Notes: generated by a model from the letters alone, not told the origin. Counted from the first letter of the stretch, positions 38,494 through 49,294 are shown. The stretch is DNA of 64,000 bases from Spiroplasma alleghenense (GCF_003363775.1 NZ_CP031376.1:620001-684000), one strand, 5' to 3'. Translations and numbers: made by a program.

Positions 38494-40686
38494 CTATTTA
38501 ACTTTTAAAAATAGAGAATTGATAATTACTGATATTGATGATAACACCATGATTAAAGCGCCAAGTTCTGGGAAAATAAGTCCAAATGCTGCTAGTGGAA
38601 TTGCTAAGACATTATAGAAAAATGCTCAAAATAAATTGGCTTTGATTTTTCTATATGTTTTTTTCGCAATAATAATTGCTTTGGTAACGTTTAAAATATC
38701 ATCACGTAAAATTAAAACATCACTAGAACTTATCGCAACATCTGTGGCATTAGCAAAGGTAATTCCTACATCAGCTTCATTCAAGGCAATGGCATCATTA
38801 ATCCCATCACCAACCATTGCAACACTATTGTAGATTTGACGCTTCTTAGCAATTTCTCCAGCCTTTTGGGTAATTTTAACTTCCCCCATAATCTCGCTCA
38901 TTTGTAACTGAGTTCCAATTGCTAAGGCAGTTCTTTGTGAATCACCAGTTAACATAGCTGTGGAGATTTTTAAAGCTTTGAGTTGCTCTAGCATTTCTTT
39001 AGCATTAGGTTTAATTTTATCCCCAACCACTAAAAATGCTATTAAAGTTTTGTTAATTGCTAAATAAATAATCGTATTACCTTGTTCTTCATAAACTTTA
39101 GTCTTACTTAAAACTTTTTTAGTTTCAATTTTATTTTCAAGCATCAAGTTTTGATTACCTAAAAGATATTCTTGACTTTGGTATTTAGCTTTTAAGCCAA
39201 AACTGGGTAAAGTGTGATATTCATCAAATTCTCATAATGGGGTTTGACTAAATTTAGATTCTAAACTTTTAGCAATTCCTAAACCAATGGAGTGTTCGGA
39301 TTGTTTTTCTAGATTGAAAACCATTTCTTCAATTTGAACTTTAGAATAATCGGCATTAATCATCACAACTTCTTGCAATTGGATTTGACCTTGAGTTAAA
39401 GTTCCAGTTTTATCAAAAACCACAAAATCAGTTTTAGCTAACTTTTCTAAACTGTCTGCTGATTTAAAGATGATTCCTAATTTAGCAGATTTGCTAGTTA
39501 CTACCAGAATGGCTGTCGGAGTGGCTAGACCTAATGCACACGGACAAGCAATTACTAAAACTGTAATAGCTCGAACCAAGCTTATTTGATTTCAGCCTTG
39601 ATAATAAATAGTTCATCCAATCAAGGTAATTATAGCTAAGACAAAGATTATCGGTACAAAGTAGCCTGAAATTTTATCAACAATTAATTGCAATTGAGTT
39701 TTACGTGTCTGAGCAGTTTTAACCATTTCAATTACTTGAGCTAAAGTTGATTGATTAACTAGTTTATTAACTTGAACAATTAAATAACCAGTTTGATTAA
39801 TAGTTCCAGCACTTACCAGATCACCTTGCCCTTTTAAGACCGGCAAACTTTCTCCAGTTAACATACTTTCATCCACACTACCTTGTCCTGAAATTACCTC
39901 CCCATCAAAAGGAATACTTCCCCCGGCCTTAATAGCAATTTGTTCACCAACTTGAATTTCTTCTAACGGTTTTTCTGTAGTTTGACCTGACTTAAGCACA
40001 AAAGCAGTTTGAGGTACTAATTTTATTAATTGGTTCAAAGCATTACCTGTGCGAGTTTTAGCACCCTCTTCAAGTAGTTTACCCAATAAAACAAAAGCAA
40101 TTATGGTGGCACTTAATTCAAAATAAAGGGTTTCTCCGCTCATGGTTGCTTGTCAGTTATTTAACCAAGCATTATAAATGCTTAACCCATAAGCTGATAG
40201 AGTTCCCACAACAACCAAGAAAGCCATGTTAGCTTTACGTGATTTAATTCCATTATAAAATTCTTTATAAAATCTTGCTCCTAAGATGAATTGAACGATT
40301 GAGGTGATGGTAAGTTGAAATCAAGGATTATGTAAAAATAGTACAAAGCTGTTATGAACTCCGCTTATAGCCAAAATCATCCCCAATCACATTGGCAAAG
40401 TTAATAGCAACGCTAAAGATACTTGTACAATCTTTAATATCATCGGTTTGTCAAACTGAGCTTGGAATTGGTTGTTCTTAACTAATTTAGCAGTATATCC
40501 AGCTTTTTTAACCGCTTTAATAATTTGCGAGTCATTGGCTTCTTCAACAAATACCACGGTCATTAAGTTTAAAGCTAAGTTTATTTCCACACTCTTAACT
40601 ATTGGAAGTTTTCTAACTTGATTGGTAATTGAAACAACACAATTACTACAAGTCATTCCAATAATTTGATAGTCATTAGTCTTCAA
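38494..40686 (-). CDS. copA: copper-transporting P1B-type ATPase
   Basis: 730 residues. One N-terminal heavy-metal-binding domain with GMTCSNC (Cys13, Cys16), the P1B-defining CPC in [15 protein letters not shown] in the actuator domain, DKTGTLT phosphorylation site, the SEHSIG nucleotide-binding motif (HP replaced by HS), and [10 protein letters not shown] hinge. These mark a Cu(I) exporter. Several UGA Trp codons. Its start overlaps the copZ end by 11 bases, and csoR lies upstream, which fixes the role as copper detoxification under CsoR control. In E. coli and most family members the pair is Ser-Glu-His-Pro; the Pro to Ser change here is noted but its effect is unknown. Confidence 0.92.
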
Positions 40687-40894
40687 TTGTTAAACCTTCA
40701 ATTTCATAACCCAATTGGGTAATTAGATTTTGCATTTCCAATACGCTTTTTTCATCTTTTAGTTGGCAAGTTAAGATTTGTGAATCAAAGTCTAAAGCAA
40801 CTTTTTTAGCTTTAAGATTTTTTTGTAAAGTCTTAGTAATTTTGTCAACGCAATGTTGGCAATTCATTTTTTTTATAATAGCTTTAATTTTCAT
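40676..40894 (-). CDS. copZ: copper chaperone (CopZ-like)
   Basis: 72-residue ferredoxin-like heavy-metal-associated domain with the metal site MNCQHC (Cys12, Cys15), where the common form is MTCxxC. Would carry Cu(I) to CopA in the cytoplasm. Full length for the family. It lies between csoR (gap 10 bases) and copA (11-base overlap), so the three are one transcript. Confidence 0.88.
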   Translation of the reverse strand: MKIKAIIKKMNCQHCVDKITKTLQKNLKAKKVALDFDSQILTCQLKDEKSVLEMQNLITQLGYEIEGLTIED

Positions 40895-40904
40895 ATTTTA
40901 CCTC

Positions 40905-41183
40905 CTATTTGGCAATACGATCAATAAGATTATTAATTTCTTTAAATGCTTCTTCATGATTTTGGTTGTCGCTAATAACACAACCTTGAATGTGCTCATT
41001 CACCAGTTTCTTGCTCACCGAAAGCAATGATCCACGAATGGCACTGATTTGGTTGATGATTTCAACACAATATTCATTATTATTAATTTGATTGATAACT
41101 CCTTCAATTTGACCCTTAATTCGATTCAAATGTTGTTGGTAGTTTTTTTGTAATTCTTCATTTCGGATTGTGTGTTTTTTCAT
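40905..41183 (-). CDS. csoR: copper-sensing repressor CsoR
   Basis: 92-residue all-helical repressor. The Cu(I) ligands of CsoR are present: Cys39, His64 and Cys68 (NEYCVEI and NEHIQGC), matching the Cys-His-Cys set. HLNRIKGQIEGV near residue 18 is the usual DNA-contact region of the family. RBS AGGAGG before the ATG. It is the first gene of the copper operon and is expected to repress itself, copZ and copA through the palindrome at 41195-41212; copper would release it. Confidence 0.92.
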   Translation of the reverse strand: MKKHTIRNEELQKNYQQHLNRIKGQIEGVINQINNNEYCVEIINQISAIRGSLLSVSKKLVNEHIQGCVISDNQNHEEAFKEINNLIDRIAK

Positions 41184-41194
41184 AAATCCTCCTA

Positions 41195-41212
41195 TATACC
41201 CCTATGGGTATA
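41195..41212 (-). promoter_or_regulatory. probable CsoR operator
   Basis: TATACCC-CTAT-GGGTATA, a near-perfect palindrome 12 bases upstream of csoR. Known CsoR sites are GC-cored palindromes of the type TACCC...GGGTA, so the fit is good. It also lies close to the ribosome-binding site, where a bound repressor would block transcription. Confidence 0.8.
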
Positions 41213-41237
41213 TCTAAATAATAACACTAATTTGCAT

Positions 41238-41273
41238 AAAAAAGACAATTAATTTTCATTAATTGTCTTTTTT
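41238..41273. terminator. terminator of the rdgB-to-41249 operon
   Basis: 16-base perfect inverted repeat AAAAAAGACAATTAAT (41238-41253) with 41258-41273 and the loop TTTC; the stop codon of the last gene lies inside it. Confidence 0.85.
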
Positions 41274-42283
41274 GTTTTTCCGAGTATTTTATAAGCAATT
41301 TGGGTTAACTTTTTTACTTTGATTAATTCAAAATCAATTTTACTTGCCAAAGCGTTCTTAAAAATTGTTTTCGAAGCGTCCTTTTTAATAAAATCCAAAC
41401 TTTGGTAGTTAAAAATTTCCTCGTTGACTTTGAAGTTAAAACAAAAACAAATTTTTTTCTCAAAAATTTTAATTGTTAACTCACTAAATTCTTCTAAATC
41501 AACTTTACCAAGTCAACTTTTAAAATTAAGAATTTTAATAATTTTTTCAACTTGTTGCGATTCTTCAATATCATTTTTATCAAAACCTGTTTTTTCAAAT
41601 AAATATTGATTTAAGTCATTTTTTAAAAATCTCTCTTGCATAGTTTCAGTAATTTCAAGAGTTATTTCGTTTTCAAACCAATATTTTTCATCAATTATTT
41701 CAAGTCCATAAAACTTTAGAGTAGTAAAATTATTTTTGTTATTTGGAAAATAAATATCTGCATAAGAAATTAAATTTTTATCAAATTGAAAATTCAAAGC
41801 TTGATTAATGTAAAAATCACTTGTGCCAACTAACGGAATAAAATCAAAGTTATCCTCAATTAGAGGGACTTGATCATCTAGACTTAAAAGTTGCATATTG
41901 ATATCAATAATAATTTTGCTTCTCAAATCATATAAATATTCTCAATCCTCAAAATATTCAAAATTGTTCTCCAATTCCCGACGTTTAAAAAATGAAATTA
42001 TAGCAAGAATTGCCCCAAGGACAAATATTAAAAATGGCAAAATATACATGCAAAATATTTTTAAAGATTGACCATTTTTAATATCTTTAAAGGCTTTATC
42101 AAATTCTTGATAAAGAATTGATGAGACATAAAAATAAATAAATGCTACTGCAATTAAAGACATTCCATAGTAGATTAACTTAGTAGACCATTTACTCTTT
42201 TCAAAATTGACAGTTTCAGAGTAAAAACTATTGACAGAGTTTGTTAATAATTTTTGATATTTTTGCTCTAAATTTGACTCCAT
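41249..42283 (-). CDS. two-TM protein with cytoplasmic domain, perhaps DUF3137-like (344 aa)
   Basis: N-terminal 35 polar residues, two membrane helices (about 36-56 and 75-97), then a 240-residue soluble domain rich in Asp, Phe and Ile. This layout, and segments such as FIPLVGTSDFYINQALNFQF and FYGLEIIDEKYW, recall DUF3137 proteins of mollicutes, but that is from memory. Last gene of the rdgB operon, 22 bases after the nucleoside kinase. Several UGA Trp codons. Function unknown. Confidence 0.7.
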
Positions 42284-42305
42284 AAATAATTCACCACCTT
42301 GATAA

Positions 42306-42926
42306 CTATTTAAAATTACTAATTTTTTTGAAAAATAAATCTACCTTTTCATCAATGTCATCAATATTTCCATCAATTACTATGAAAGGAATTTTATCAA
42401 TTCATTCCAAATATCATTGTTCATACAAACTATTTAGAAGTTCTCAAAAATGTTGTTTGACTCTTAGTTCTCCAGGAATAGCTCTTTGATTAATTCTATT
42501 AATTGAAGTTTCATCACTAACTCTCAAATAAACCACTAGTTCATATGATTTAATATTTTCGTTGTTAAAAATTGCTGGAATAATATTAGTTTCAAAAAAA
42601 GTTCGATAAGTGTCTCAATCTCTTTTATCTAGATTACCCTCTTCATAATTGGCATTCGCAAAAATTAATGTATCCATAACACCGCGATCAAAAACCACAT
42701 TTTCTAAATTCTGTGATTCTAAAAACTGCTTCATACGTTCTGAGAGCATAAACAATTCCATTTTATAAGTATTTGAGTTTTTATCTTGAAATTGTTCATA
42801 AAGTTTATCAAAATATGGATTCTTATTCAAAGGTTCAGCATAGACCTTATAACCTAATTTATTATTTAAAGCATTGATAAAAGAAGTTTTCCCTGCCCCA
42901 ACTGTTCCAAAAATTACTAGTCTCAT
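42306..42926 (-). CDS. deoxynucleoside kinase
   Basis: 206 residues, typical length. P-loop GTVGAGKTS at residues 7-15; the DRG motif in FDRGVMD (about 84-90), the lid Arg-rich RINQRAIPGE near 140-150. Phosphorylates deoxyadenosine or deoxyguanosine-type substrates for dNTP salvage. The residues visible do not decide the base preference. It lies between mtn and a membrane-protein gene in a salvage-rich operon; one UGA Trp splits it under the standard code. Confidence 0.88.
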
Positions 42927-42950
42927 TATTTAGCTCCCTTTTATATTTAT

Positions 42951-43616
42951 CTATTTTAATACAAGTTTTAAGATTTTACTTATCTTAATTGAAATTTCTT
43001 GTAAAAATTGATCAAATTGAATTTCGCTTGAATTATTCAAAAGATTATCTGAGATAATCTTGATTATAACAATTTGCTTTTTGAATCTGTTTGCGACATG
43101 AGAAAGCGCCGCCCCTTCCATATCAAAAACTTCAACTCCAACATCAGTTTTCTTAACAAAATTATTAAATTTTTCTTCACTATTTATAAAAATATCACTA
43201 GATGCAAGAGAACTAATTTTGGGTTCAAAAATTTTTAAATTTTTGAAGAATTCTGCATTAATGTGAGGATTGTGGTAATATTTAGGCTCACCTGGTAATT
43301 GACCATAACTATAATTAAATCCAGTTAAATCAGCAGCTGAATAATAAGTTTTATCAATGATAACAACATCTTTTACATTCAATTCCTGTGAACAACTTCC
43401 AGCTGTTCCTATATTTATTATTTCTTTAATTTCTTTATGTTTTGTTAAAAAGACACTTAATGTTAAACTCGCATTTACTAGACCAATTCCCGTAATTAAT
43501 AGATAGCTTTCTTTATTTTGATAATAGTTTAAAAAAAGATCATCTACTTTTGAAAATTCTAAACTATTGATTGTATCTTGAGCTTCTTCTATCATAGCAA
43601 AAATTAATAATTTCAT
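42951..43616 (-). CDS. mtnN: 5'-methylthioadenosine/S-adenosylhomocysteine nucleosidase
   Basis: 221 residues. Cleaves MTA and SAH to adenine and a thio-ribose, which relieves product inhibition of methyltransferases and feeds adenine salvage. N-terminal MKLLIFAMIEEAQ (catalytic Glu), ITGIGLVNASLT, IINIGTAGSCS, VEVFDMEGAALSHVA (ribose-binding Met-Glu), and IISDN (catalytic Asp) are all in place. Preceded by 12 bases after nadD-HD. Confidence 0.92.
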   Translation of the reverse strand: MKLLIFAMIEEAQDTINSLEFSKVDDLFLNYYQNKESYLLITGIGLVNASLTLSVFLTKHKEIKEIINIGTAGSCSQELNVKDVVIIDKTYYSAADLTGFNYSYGQLPGEPKYYHNPHINAEFFKNLKIFEPKISSLASSDIFINSEEKFNNFVKKTDVGVEVFDMEGAALSHVANRFKKQIVIIKIISDNLLNNSSEIQFDQFLQEISIKISKILKLVLK

Positions 43617-43628
43617 TTTAATCCCCCA

Positions 43629-44732
43629 TTAATCATTCATAATTCAATGTTGATATGCAGCTTCTAAAATGCTACCAATTTTATCATGACCATTCTTTTT
43701 CAAAGCATTATCATACTGATTTTTTAAAATGGTTTTAAATCCCTGAAGCAAGTCTTTTTCAACTAAACTGCGTAATTGTTCAACTCCAGGATAATCACGC
43801 TCTATACTCACCTTATCAGCACAAAATACAACCATATCCAAAGGACTCATTTCTAAACTAGCGACAGTGTGGTTGAATACCGCTTGTAGTATTTCAACAT
43901 CTTGGATTTGTCAATCCTTTTGCAAATGTAAATATCCAGTGAAACTGTGTCAAACCGGAAATGGTTCACTAATCATTGGGGGCATTCATTTTTTTAAGTA
44001 ATTGAAATGTTCTTCTTGAGTTCATCTTTTGGTTACATCATGCAATGTGCCTGCTACTCAAGCTTTATTTTGGTCTAGATTATTAATTTTGGCCAGATGT
44101 CTTGCCATCACCCCGACATTCAAACAATGCTGAAAGCGTTTTTCATCCATTTTTTGAGCAAGCCTTTCATTTAGATATAAAAGATTTTTATTAATGTATT
44201 CGTTAATTTCAGGATCTTGTAAATATACGTCTTGCAAATTTCTTATTTTGGTTGATGATAAATGATTATTGTTAAATTCAAAAACTTCCAAATTGTATTT
44301 TTCAACTATTTTCTTATTATAAAATTCACTTCTCAAAAAAACTTTAAAATTTATCAACTTAATTAATTCTGGAAAGTGATCTCAATTTTCAAAATCATCA
44401 AGTTGGTCACTTCCCATAATAAACGAAAATTCAAAATCTTTGTATTGTGGTTGGAACTTTAAATATTTAACAGTTTCATAAGTAAAACTTCTTTCTTGCT
44501 TGCGAATTTCATACTCATTTATTCTAATAAAATCGTACTTTTGTCTTACAATTTCTAACATTGCCAAACGATCTTTTATAGAACTATTTGTTGATTTTTT
44601 AAAAGGACTAAGATAATTAGGAATCATTCAAACTTCATCAAAACCCAAATTTTCCACACAAGCTTTAGCAATATTAATATGGTCTGTGTGAACCGGATCA
44701 AACGTCCCTCCAAATAAAGCTATTCTTCGCAT
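43629..44732 (-). CDS. nadD: nicotinate-nucleotide adenylyltransferase fused to HD-domain phosphohydrolase
   Basis: 367 residues. Residues 1-190 are NadD: GGTFDPVHTDHINIA at the start and SSTKIRN near the end of the domain; makes deamido-NAD from nicotinate mononucleotide. Residues 200-360 are an HD domain of the YqeK type: RFQHCLNVGVMARHLA, TLHDVTK, HSFTGY and a later Asp in CADKVS. In Bacillus the two are adjacent separate genes; fusion is known in mollicutes. YqeK proteins hydrolyse diadenosine tetraphosphate. UGA Trp codons split the frame under the standard code. Confidence 0.9.
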
Positions 44733-44748
44733 ACCAAAATCCTCAATT

Positions 44749-45270
44749 CTATTCTTTAGTTAAATAGTCCACGCCCTTTTCAACTTCAACTTTACTCAAA
44801 TCCAAATAATCTCATTGACGCAATACTTCATATGTGGCAATTCCAACTGTATTGGCAATATTTAAACTTCTTCCAGTTGATACCATCGGGATTCTAAATA
44901 CTCTTTCTAAATTTTCTTGCAAGATATTTTTTGGAATTCCAGTTGATTCCTTTCCAAAAACAATAAAAATTTCGTTATTAATTTCACTGAAATTAAAATC
45001 ACTTAGAGGTTTTGAACCGTACCTGCTCAAACAAAAAAGCATCGCTTTAGGATTTTGTTTAATAAAATCTTCTCAATTATCATACTTAAAATAATTAACC
45101 CCTTCAAACGTATTGGCACTACTTCTTGCAAAATTACGACGATCAAAAATAAAACCAAAAGGTTCTATTAAATGAAGACTAGCATTAGTTAATGCAGCTG
45201 TTCTAAAAATTGCTCCTACGTTATCGGCAATTTCAGGCTCAAATAAAACTATATTAATCTTTCTGCCCAT
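44749..45270 (-). CDS. trmL: tRNA (cytidine/uridine-34 2'-O)-methyltransferase
   Basis: 173 residues, the size of TrmL/YibK. SPOUT-fold motifs: INIVLFEPEIADNVGAIFRT at the N-terminus, FGKESTGIP, and IPMVSTGRSLNIANTVGIATYE at the C-terminus (AdoMet knot). It 2'-O-methylates the wobble base of tRNA-Leu isoacceptors. In the same operon as rdgB and nadD; two UGA Trp codons. Confidence 0.9.
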
Positions 45271-45284
45271 AATAATTCCTCCAA

Positions 45285-45632
45285 TTATTTTATTTTTTTC
45301 ATCACTCCAGTAAAGTTATTTCTGTAATAGTCATATCATTGATCTGGTGACTTATATTTTTCTGGAGCTTGAGTTACAAAATTAATATCGAACATCGGAT
45401 CGTAACGATTCTGATCTTCAAAATTTAAAGCTCTAAATAGCAACTGAACATCTTCGATATTTATTTCTCCGCGAGATTTCAAGTTTCCGCTTTTGTCCAA
45501 CATTGCAGTTTCCTTAAAAATTTTACGATAGTCTGGAAAGTAGTTAAATAAGTTTTCTAAATGAACATAAACATTTATTGAAACGATATTATACTTACTT
45601 TGCATTTGATAAAAATATTGATCTTTTTTCAT
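45285..45632 (-). CDS. small unknown protein between rdgB and trmL (115 aa)
   Basis: Soluble protein starting MKKDQYFYQMQSKYNIVSIN, with no signal or membrane segment. The middle holds FPDYRKIFKETAMLDKSG and the C-terminus is Tyr/Asn rich. One UGA Trp near residue 99. RBS AAGGAGAATT. Gaps of 11 bases to rdgB and 14 to trmL place it firmly in the operon. No family recognised. Confidence 0.75.
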
Positions 45633-45643
45633 AATTCTCCTTG

Positions 45644-46243
45644 TTAAATTTTATCTAAAAATTCTCTTAATTTTTGACAAGCAATAGCACGGTGAGAATA
45701 TTTATTTTTCTCACTAGTGCTCATTTGAGCAAAACTATTTTGATGATTACTTGGAGCAAAGATCGGGTCATAACCAAATCCTTGATTTCCTGTTAGTTTT
45801 GTTAAAATTGTTCCCTGAATTTCTCCTCGAAAAACTTCTTTGATGTTAAGTTTTTTATTAAAAATAGCAATCACCGTCACAAAACTAGCTTGTCTTTGAT
45901 CGATACTATTTAATTTATGTTCTAACATCTTTTCTAAAAGTTTATCATTGATTTTATTTCAATCTTTTTCCGGACTAGCCCAACGAGCTGATTTAACTCC
46001 AGGAAAGTTATCCAAACCAAAAATACATAAGCCTGAATCATCAGCAATTACAGTTTCATCAATGATATCATAAAGTGTTTGTGCTTTAAAAAGCGCATTT
46101 TCTTCAAACGTTTCAAAATCCTCGGGTATATCTAAAACTTCCTTAAAATCTAAAAGTGATTTTATTTCATAATTTGGTAGTAAAACTTTAAATTCTTCTA
46201 CTTTATTAATATTTGCAGTTGCCACTCAGATATTCTTTTTCAT
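45644..46243 (-). CDS. rdgB: XTP/dITP pyrophosphatase
   Basis: 199 residues, HAM1/RdgB family: removes inosine- and xanthosine-type nucleoside triphosphates from the pool. Motifs: IWVATANINKVEEFK at the N-terminus, FEENALFKAQ, IADDSGLCI (metal-binding Asp), PGVKSARWA, and GFGYDPIF plus SHRAIA. ATG at 46243 has AAAGGAGTAGTC upstream. First gene of the seven-gene operon, divergent from the 46313 gene. Confidence 0.93.
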
Positions 46244-46312
46244 GACTACTCCTTTGAAATAATAGTATAATATAATAATAACATATTTAGAATATATAAT
46301 TTGAGGTGAATT

Positions 46313-47104
46313 ATGAAAAATGTAACCTTTTTAGAATTAGGATTAACTAATTTAACATATCTAGAGAATGGTCTTTTTTGTAAAAAAAGTAATTTTATTG
46401 TTGATGATTTTTTAGATAGAAAAAATGAATTTCAAGTGCTTAAAGAAATTTCAAATTTGGAAAATAGCGTTCTTATTAAGCCAGTAAAATTTGGATTTAA
46501 AAGTAATTTATTTACTAGTAGTTATGAGTATTTTGATGACAGTGAAACGCTGGAATCACGCGAAATTAACCCTGAGATAATTTTAGAAATTGCAAAAGCA
46601 ATCAAGAAAATGCACGAAATAAAACTAAAAAATTCAAAAGTTAAAAAATTTAATTTCAAGAAAATTCTTAATTTTTTTGAAGAAAATACTAAGAATTTAA
46701 TTTTTGATTTAATACCCTTTAAGGAAAAAATATATAAAATTATTAATGAAAATCAGATCACAGAGTTTACTTTTTGTCACAATGATTTAGTGCCTGGTAA
46801 TTTCCTATTTACCAATTCTGGGTTAAAAATAATTGATTATGACTTTGCAAGTTTGAACGATCCATTATTTGATTTAGCAAGTTTCGTAAGCGAAACTTTA
46901 AAACAAGACCCCCTATTTACTAGAACATTTTTAAAAGAGTTCGATCTGACAATTGATGAATATAAAAAAGTAACGAACTATATTTTTTATCAAAATTATT
47001 TGTGATGTTATTGGGCAATGTATATGTTCCAAAGAACCGAGAAAAACATTTTTCAAAAAATTGCTAAAGATAAATATGAGCAATTAATTAACACTAAGTT
47101 TTAA
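46313..47104 (+). CDS. choline-kinase/APH-fold phosphotransferase
   Basis: 263 residues on the plus strand. The catalytic block FCHNDLVPGNFLF (about 154-166, HxDxxxxN with H-N-D here) and IIDYDFASLNDPLFDLASF (about 172-191, metal-binding Asp) are those of the choline kinase/LicA/aminoglycoside phosphotransferase superfamily. In mollicutes such enzymes usually phosphorylate choline or a related alcohol for membrane lipids; the substrate is not proven here. RBS GAGGTGA. Monocistronic with its own terminator. Two UGA Trp in the last 35 codons. Confidence 0.82.
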
Positions 47105-47120
47105 AATTTAATTATAAAAA

Positions 47121-47161
47121 AAAATCAATTTCAATGATTTTTTTTCATTGAAATTGATTTT
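47121..47161. terminator. bidirectional terminator between convergent genes
   Basis: 17-base inverted repeat, arms 47121-47137 and 47145-47161 (AAAATCAATTTCAATGA and complement), with a T-only loop and T-rich flank. Serves the convergent genes at 46313 and 47161. Confidence 0.85.
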
Positions 47162-47886
47162 TATTTCTTTTTTTTACTTTGATTAATTTCCTTAGAATCC
47201 AATTCCTTAGAAACTTTTTCTTGATAATTAATTTTACTTTTTTCACGCTCATTCAATTCATCACTAATTTTTCTTTGCAATTCTTTACGAAAGGCAGCTA
47301 ATTCTGCTTCGCGTTCTTGATTTTTTTTAACTTTATCCTCATAGCGGCGAATTTTCAATAATTTTTTTTCAGGAATTGTCTCGTTATTTTTGAAAGCCTG
47401 ATACATTACTTTCAAATCTTCTTGACGCTTGTTATCTTGATTACGCATTAAAGCGGTTAACATCGCTCCAAGAATTCCTGATCCAATTAAAATAAAAACT
47501 CCCAAAAATGCCTTTAAAACAATTCCTGAGGGACTGTTACCCAATCAAAGGCCATTATATATAAAAGAAGTCATTACCATTGATGTAATAAAGGCAAAAG
47601 TAAAGTTATCGCTTTCATGTCAGTTTAAATAAAAAAATAACATTGTACTAAAAATACTTCATGCAATTACCAATAAACAAGCTAGAACAACCCACAATTC
47701 TTTTGGCTCTGCTAAATCTTTGAAAAAGCTAAAGCTAAAATCTTTTCCCATTAGAAATCAAATTAGAAATGCTGGAATTATAGCCTCAATTCATAGTCAA
47801 CCAAAACTAATTCAAAAAGGAGTTCTTTGCGCATTGAACTCATTTTTGGATTTTCCTTCTTTAATTTTTTCGTCTTTTTCGTTCAT
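47161..47886 (-). CDS. membrane protein with charged coiled-coil tail (241 aa)
   Basis: Four membrane helices within residues 25-150, followed by a roughly 90-residue highly charged, Lys/Glu-rich C-terminus predicted to form a coiled coil and ending in KKKK. Many Trp (UGA and UGG) in the membrane part. ATG at 47886 with GAGGTTTTGAAT before it. It ends in the shared convergent terminator. Function unknown. Confidence 0.75.
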
Positions 47887-47967
47887 ATTCAAAACCTCAT
47901 TAATGAAATTATACACCAATTGAAATAAAAAAATCTAACCTAAGTTAGATTTATCATAGTTTTATAA

Positions 47968-48041
47968 TGGAGCGGGTGAAGGGAATCGAACCCTCACAGT
48001 CAGCTTGGAAGGCTGAAGTTCTACCATTAAACTACACCCGC
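47968..48041 (-). tRNA. tRNA-Gly (UCC)
   Basis: 74 bases including an encoded CCA. Acceptor GCGGGTG pairs with CACCCGC; anticodon stem TCAGC/GCTGA encloses the loop CTTCCAA with anticodon UCC; T loop GGTTCGATTCC. The D arm is GTTTAATGGTAGAAC. Confidence 0.97.
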
Positions 48042-48119
48042 ATTAATAACCTTTGATATAATACAAGATTTTGAAATTAATGTCAATAAGTTTTGTAGAA
48101 AAAAGTTAAAAATATTCAT

Positions 48120-49049
48120 TTACAATACTTTTTCTAAATATTCTAATACTAAATTACAAGTTTTTTGAAAATCTTTAAGGTTATATTCAAATCACTGAAT
48201 ATCTTTTAATTGATGTTTAAACCAAGTGATTTGTTTTCTGGCATATCTTCTATTAGCGGTCTGCATATCCAAAATTGCTTGCTCATAAGTTATTTCCCTT
48301 TTCAAATATTTTACAATTTCTTTACCACCAATACATTTTAGTGCTTGGGCATTTTCATTGTAGTCATTTTCTTTGTACGCTTTTTTGATTTCTTCAAATA
48401 ATCCTCTTTGAATTAATTTATTTACCCTACTATTTAAAGATTCATGCAAATCTTGTCGATTAGGATTAAGACCAATTATTATTAATGGATTAGAAAAAAA
48501 CTTTTCTCCCCCATCCTTTATTAAATCCGTCTTTAATTCTTTTCTTTCAAAAACCACTGAATTAGCTCGCAATAATCTTTGACGATTATTTTCGTGAATT
48601 TTACTTGCAGCTTCACTATCAAAATCATTTAGCATTTTCCATAATTCAATATTACTATAATTATCTAGATCGGGATGGTAAAGTTGACCATATTTTTCTT
48701 CTTGAAAATGATATTTTTTTAAAAGAGCATTAATGTACAAACCAGTTCCTCCAACAATTATTGGAATTATACTTTGTTTCAATAGCGAATTTATAACTTT
48801 TCGACCCTCATTTTGAAACTGAGCAACTGAATAATTACCATTTACAGGAATCGTAGAAAGCAAATGATGTTTAATTCCTTCCATTTCTTCTGTTGTAATT
48901 TTATTTGTCGCAATATCTGTTCCTGAAAAAATCTGAGTTGAATCAGCATTGATACACTCGCCCTTTAATTTTTTTGCAATTTTTATAGACAGATCAGTTT
49001 TCCCAGAACCAGTTGGTCCAACAATTAAAATAATTGGAATATTATTCAT
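48120..49049 (-). CDS. miaA: tRNA dimethylallyltransferase
   Basis: 309 residues. Adds an isopentenyl group to A37 of tRNAs that read UNN codons. P-loop GPTGSGKT at 11-18, INADSTQIFSGTDIATNK (substrate Asp and Thr), VGGTGLYINAL, and QALKCIGGKEIV plus ANRRYARKQITWF near the C-terminus. The end is at 48120 once UGA in the last 25 codons is read as Trp. Located between the tRNA-Gly gene and a probable small RNA. Confidence 0.93.
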
Positions 49050-49103
49050 AATTACTCCTTTGCATTTTTTATTTTTAAAAAATCTAAATTTTTAAATCAC
49101 TTA

Positions 49104-49226
49104 AAAATAAAAAATGCCCCCACCCGCTATAACCATGTATAAGATAAGAAGCATTAATTTATATAGCGGTTTTATAACACTTACACATACTTAAGAATAA
49201 ACTTTGTATTCTTTGTGCTTTCGCAC
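49104..49226 (-). ncRNA. probable small stable RNA, possibly MCS4-like
   Basis: A perfect TATAAT (49233-49238) is followed seven bases later by GTGC-GAAA-GCAC, a tight tetraloop hairpin at the expected 5' end. The 3' half contains CCGCTATA (49162-49169) complementary to TATAGCGG (49124-49131), then GTGGGGGC and a T-rich end (TTTTTTATTTTT). No ORF fits. The length of about 120 bases, the 5' stem-loop beginning GUGC and the T-run recall MCS4, a 125-nt RNA of Mycoplasma capricolum described as similar to U6 snRNA; this is from memory and not an alignment. A 5' UTR is a less likely reading, because the T-run precedes miaA's start by about 55 bases. Confidence 0.45.
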
Positions 49227-49294
49227 AAATAAATTATACTATACATTTTAACAAAGTTTTAAGATTTAAATATTGAAGAGATAAAGAAATATCT

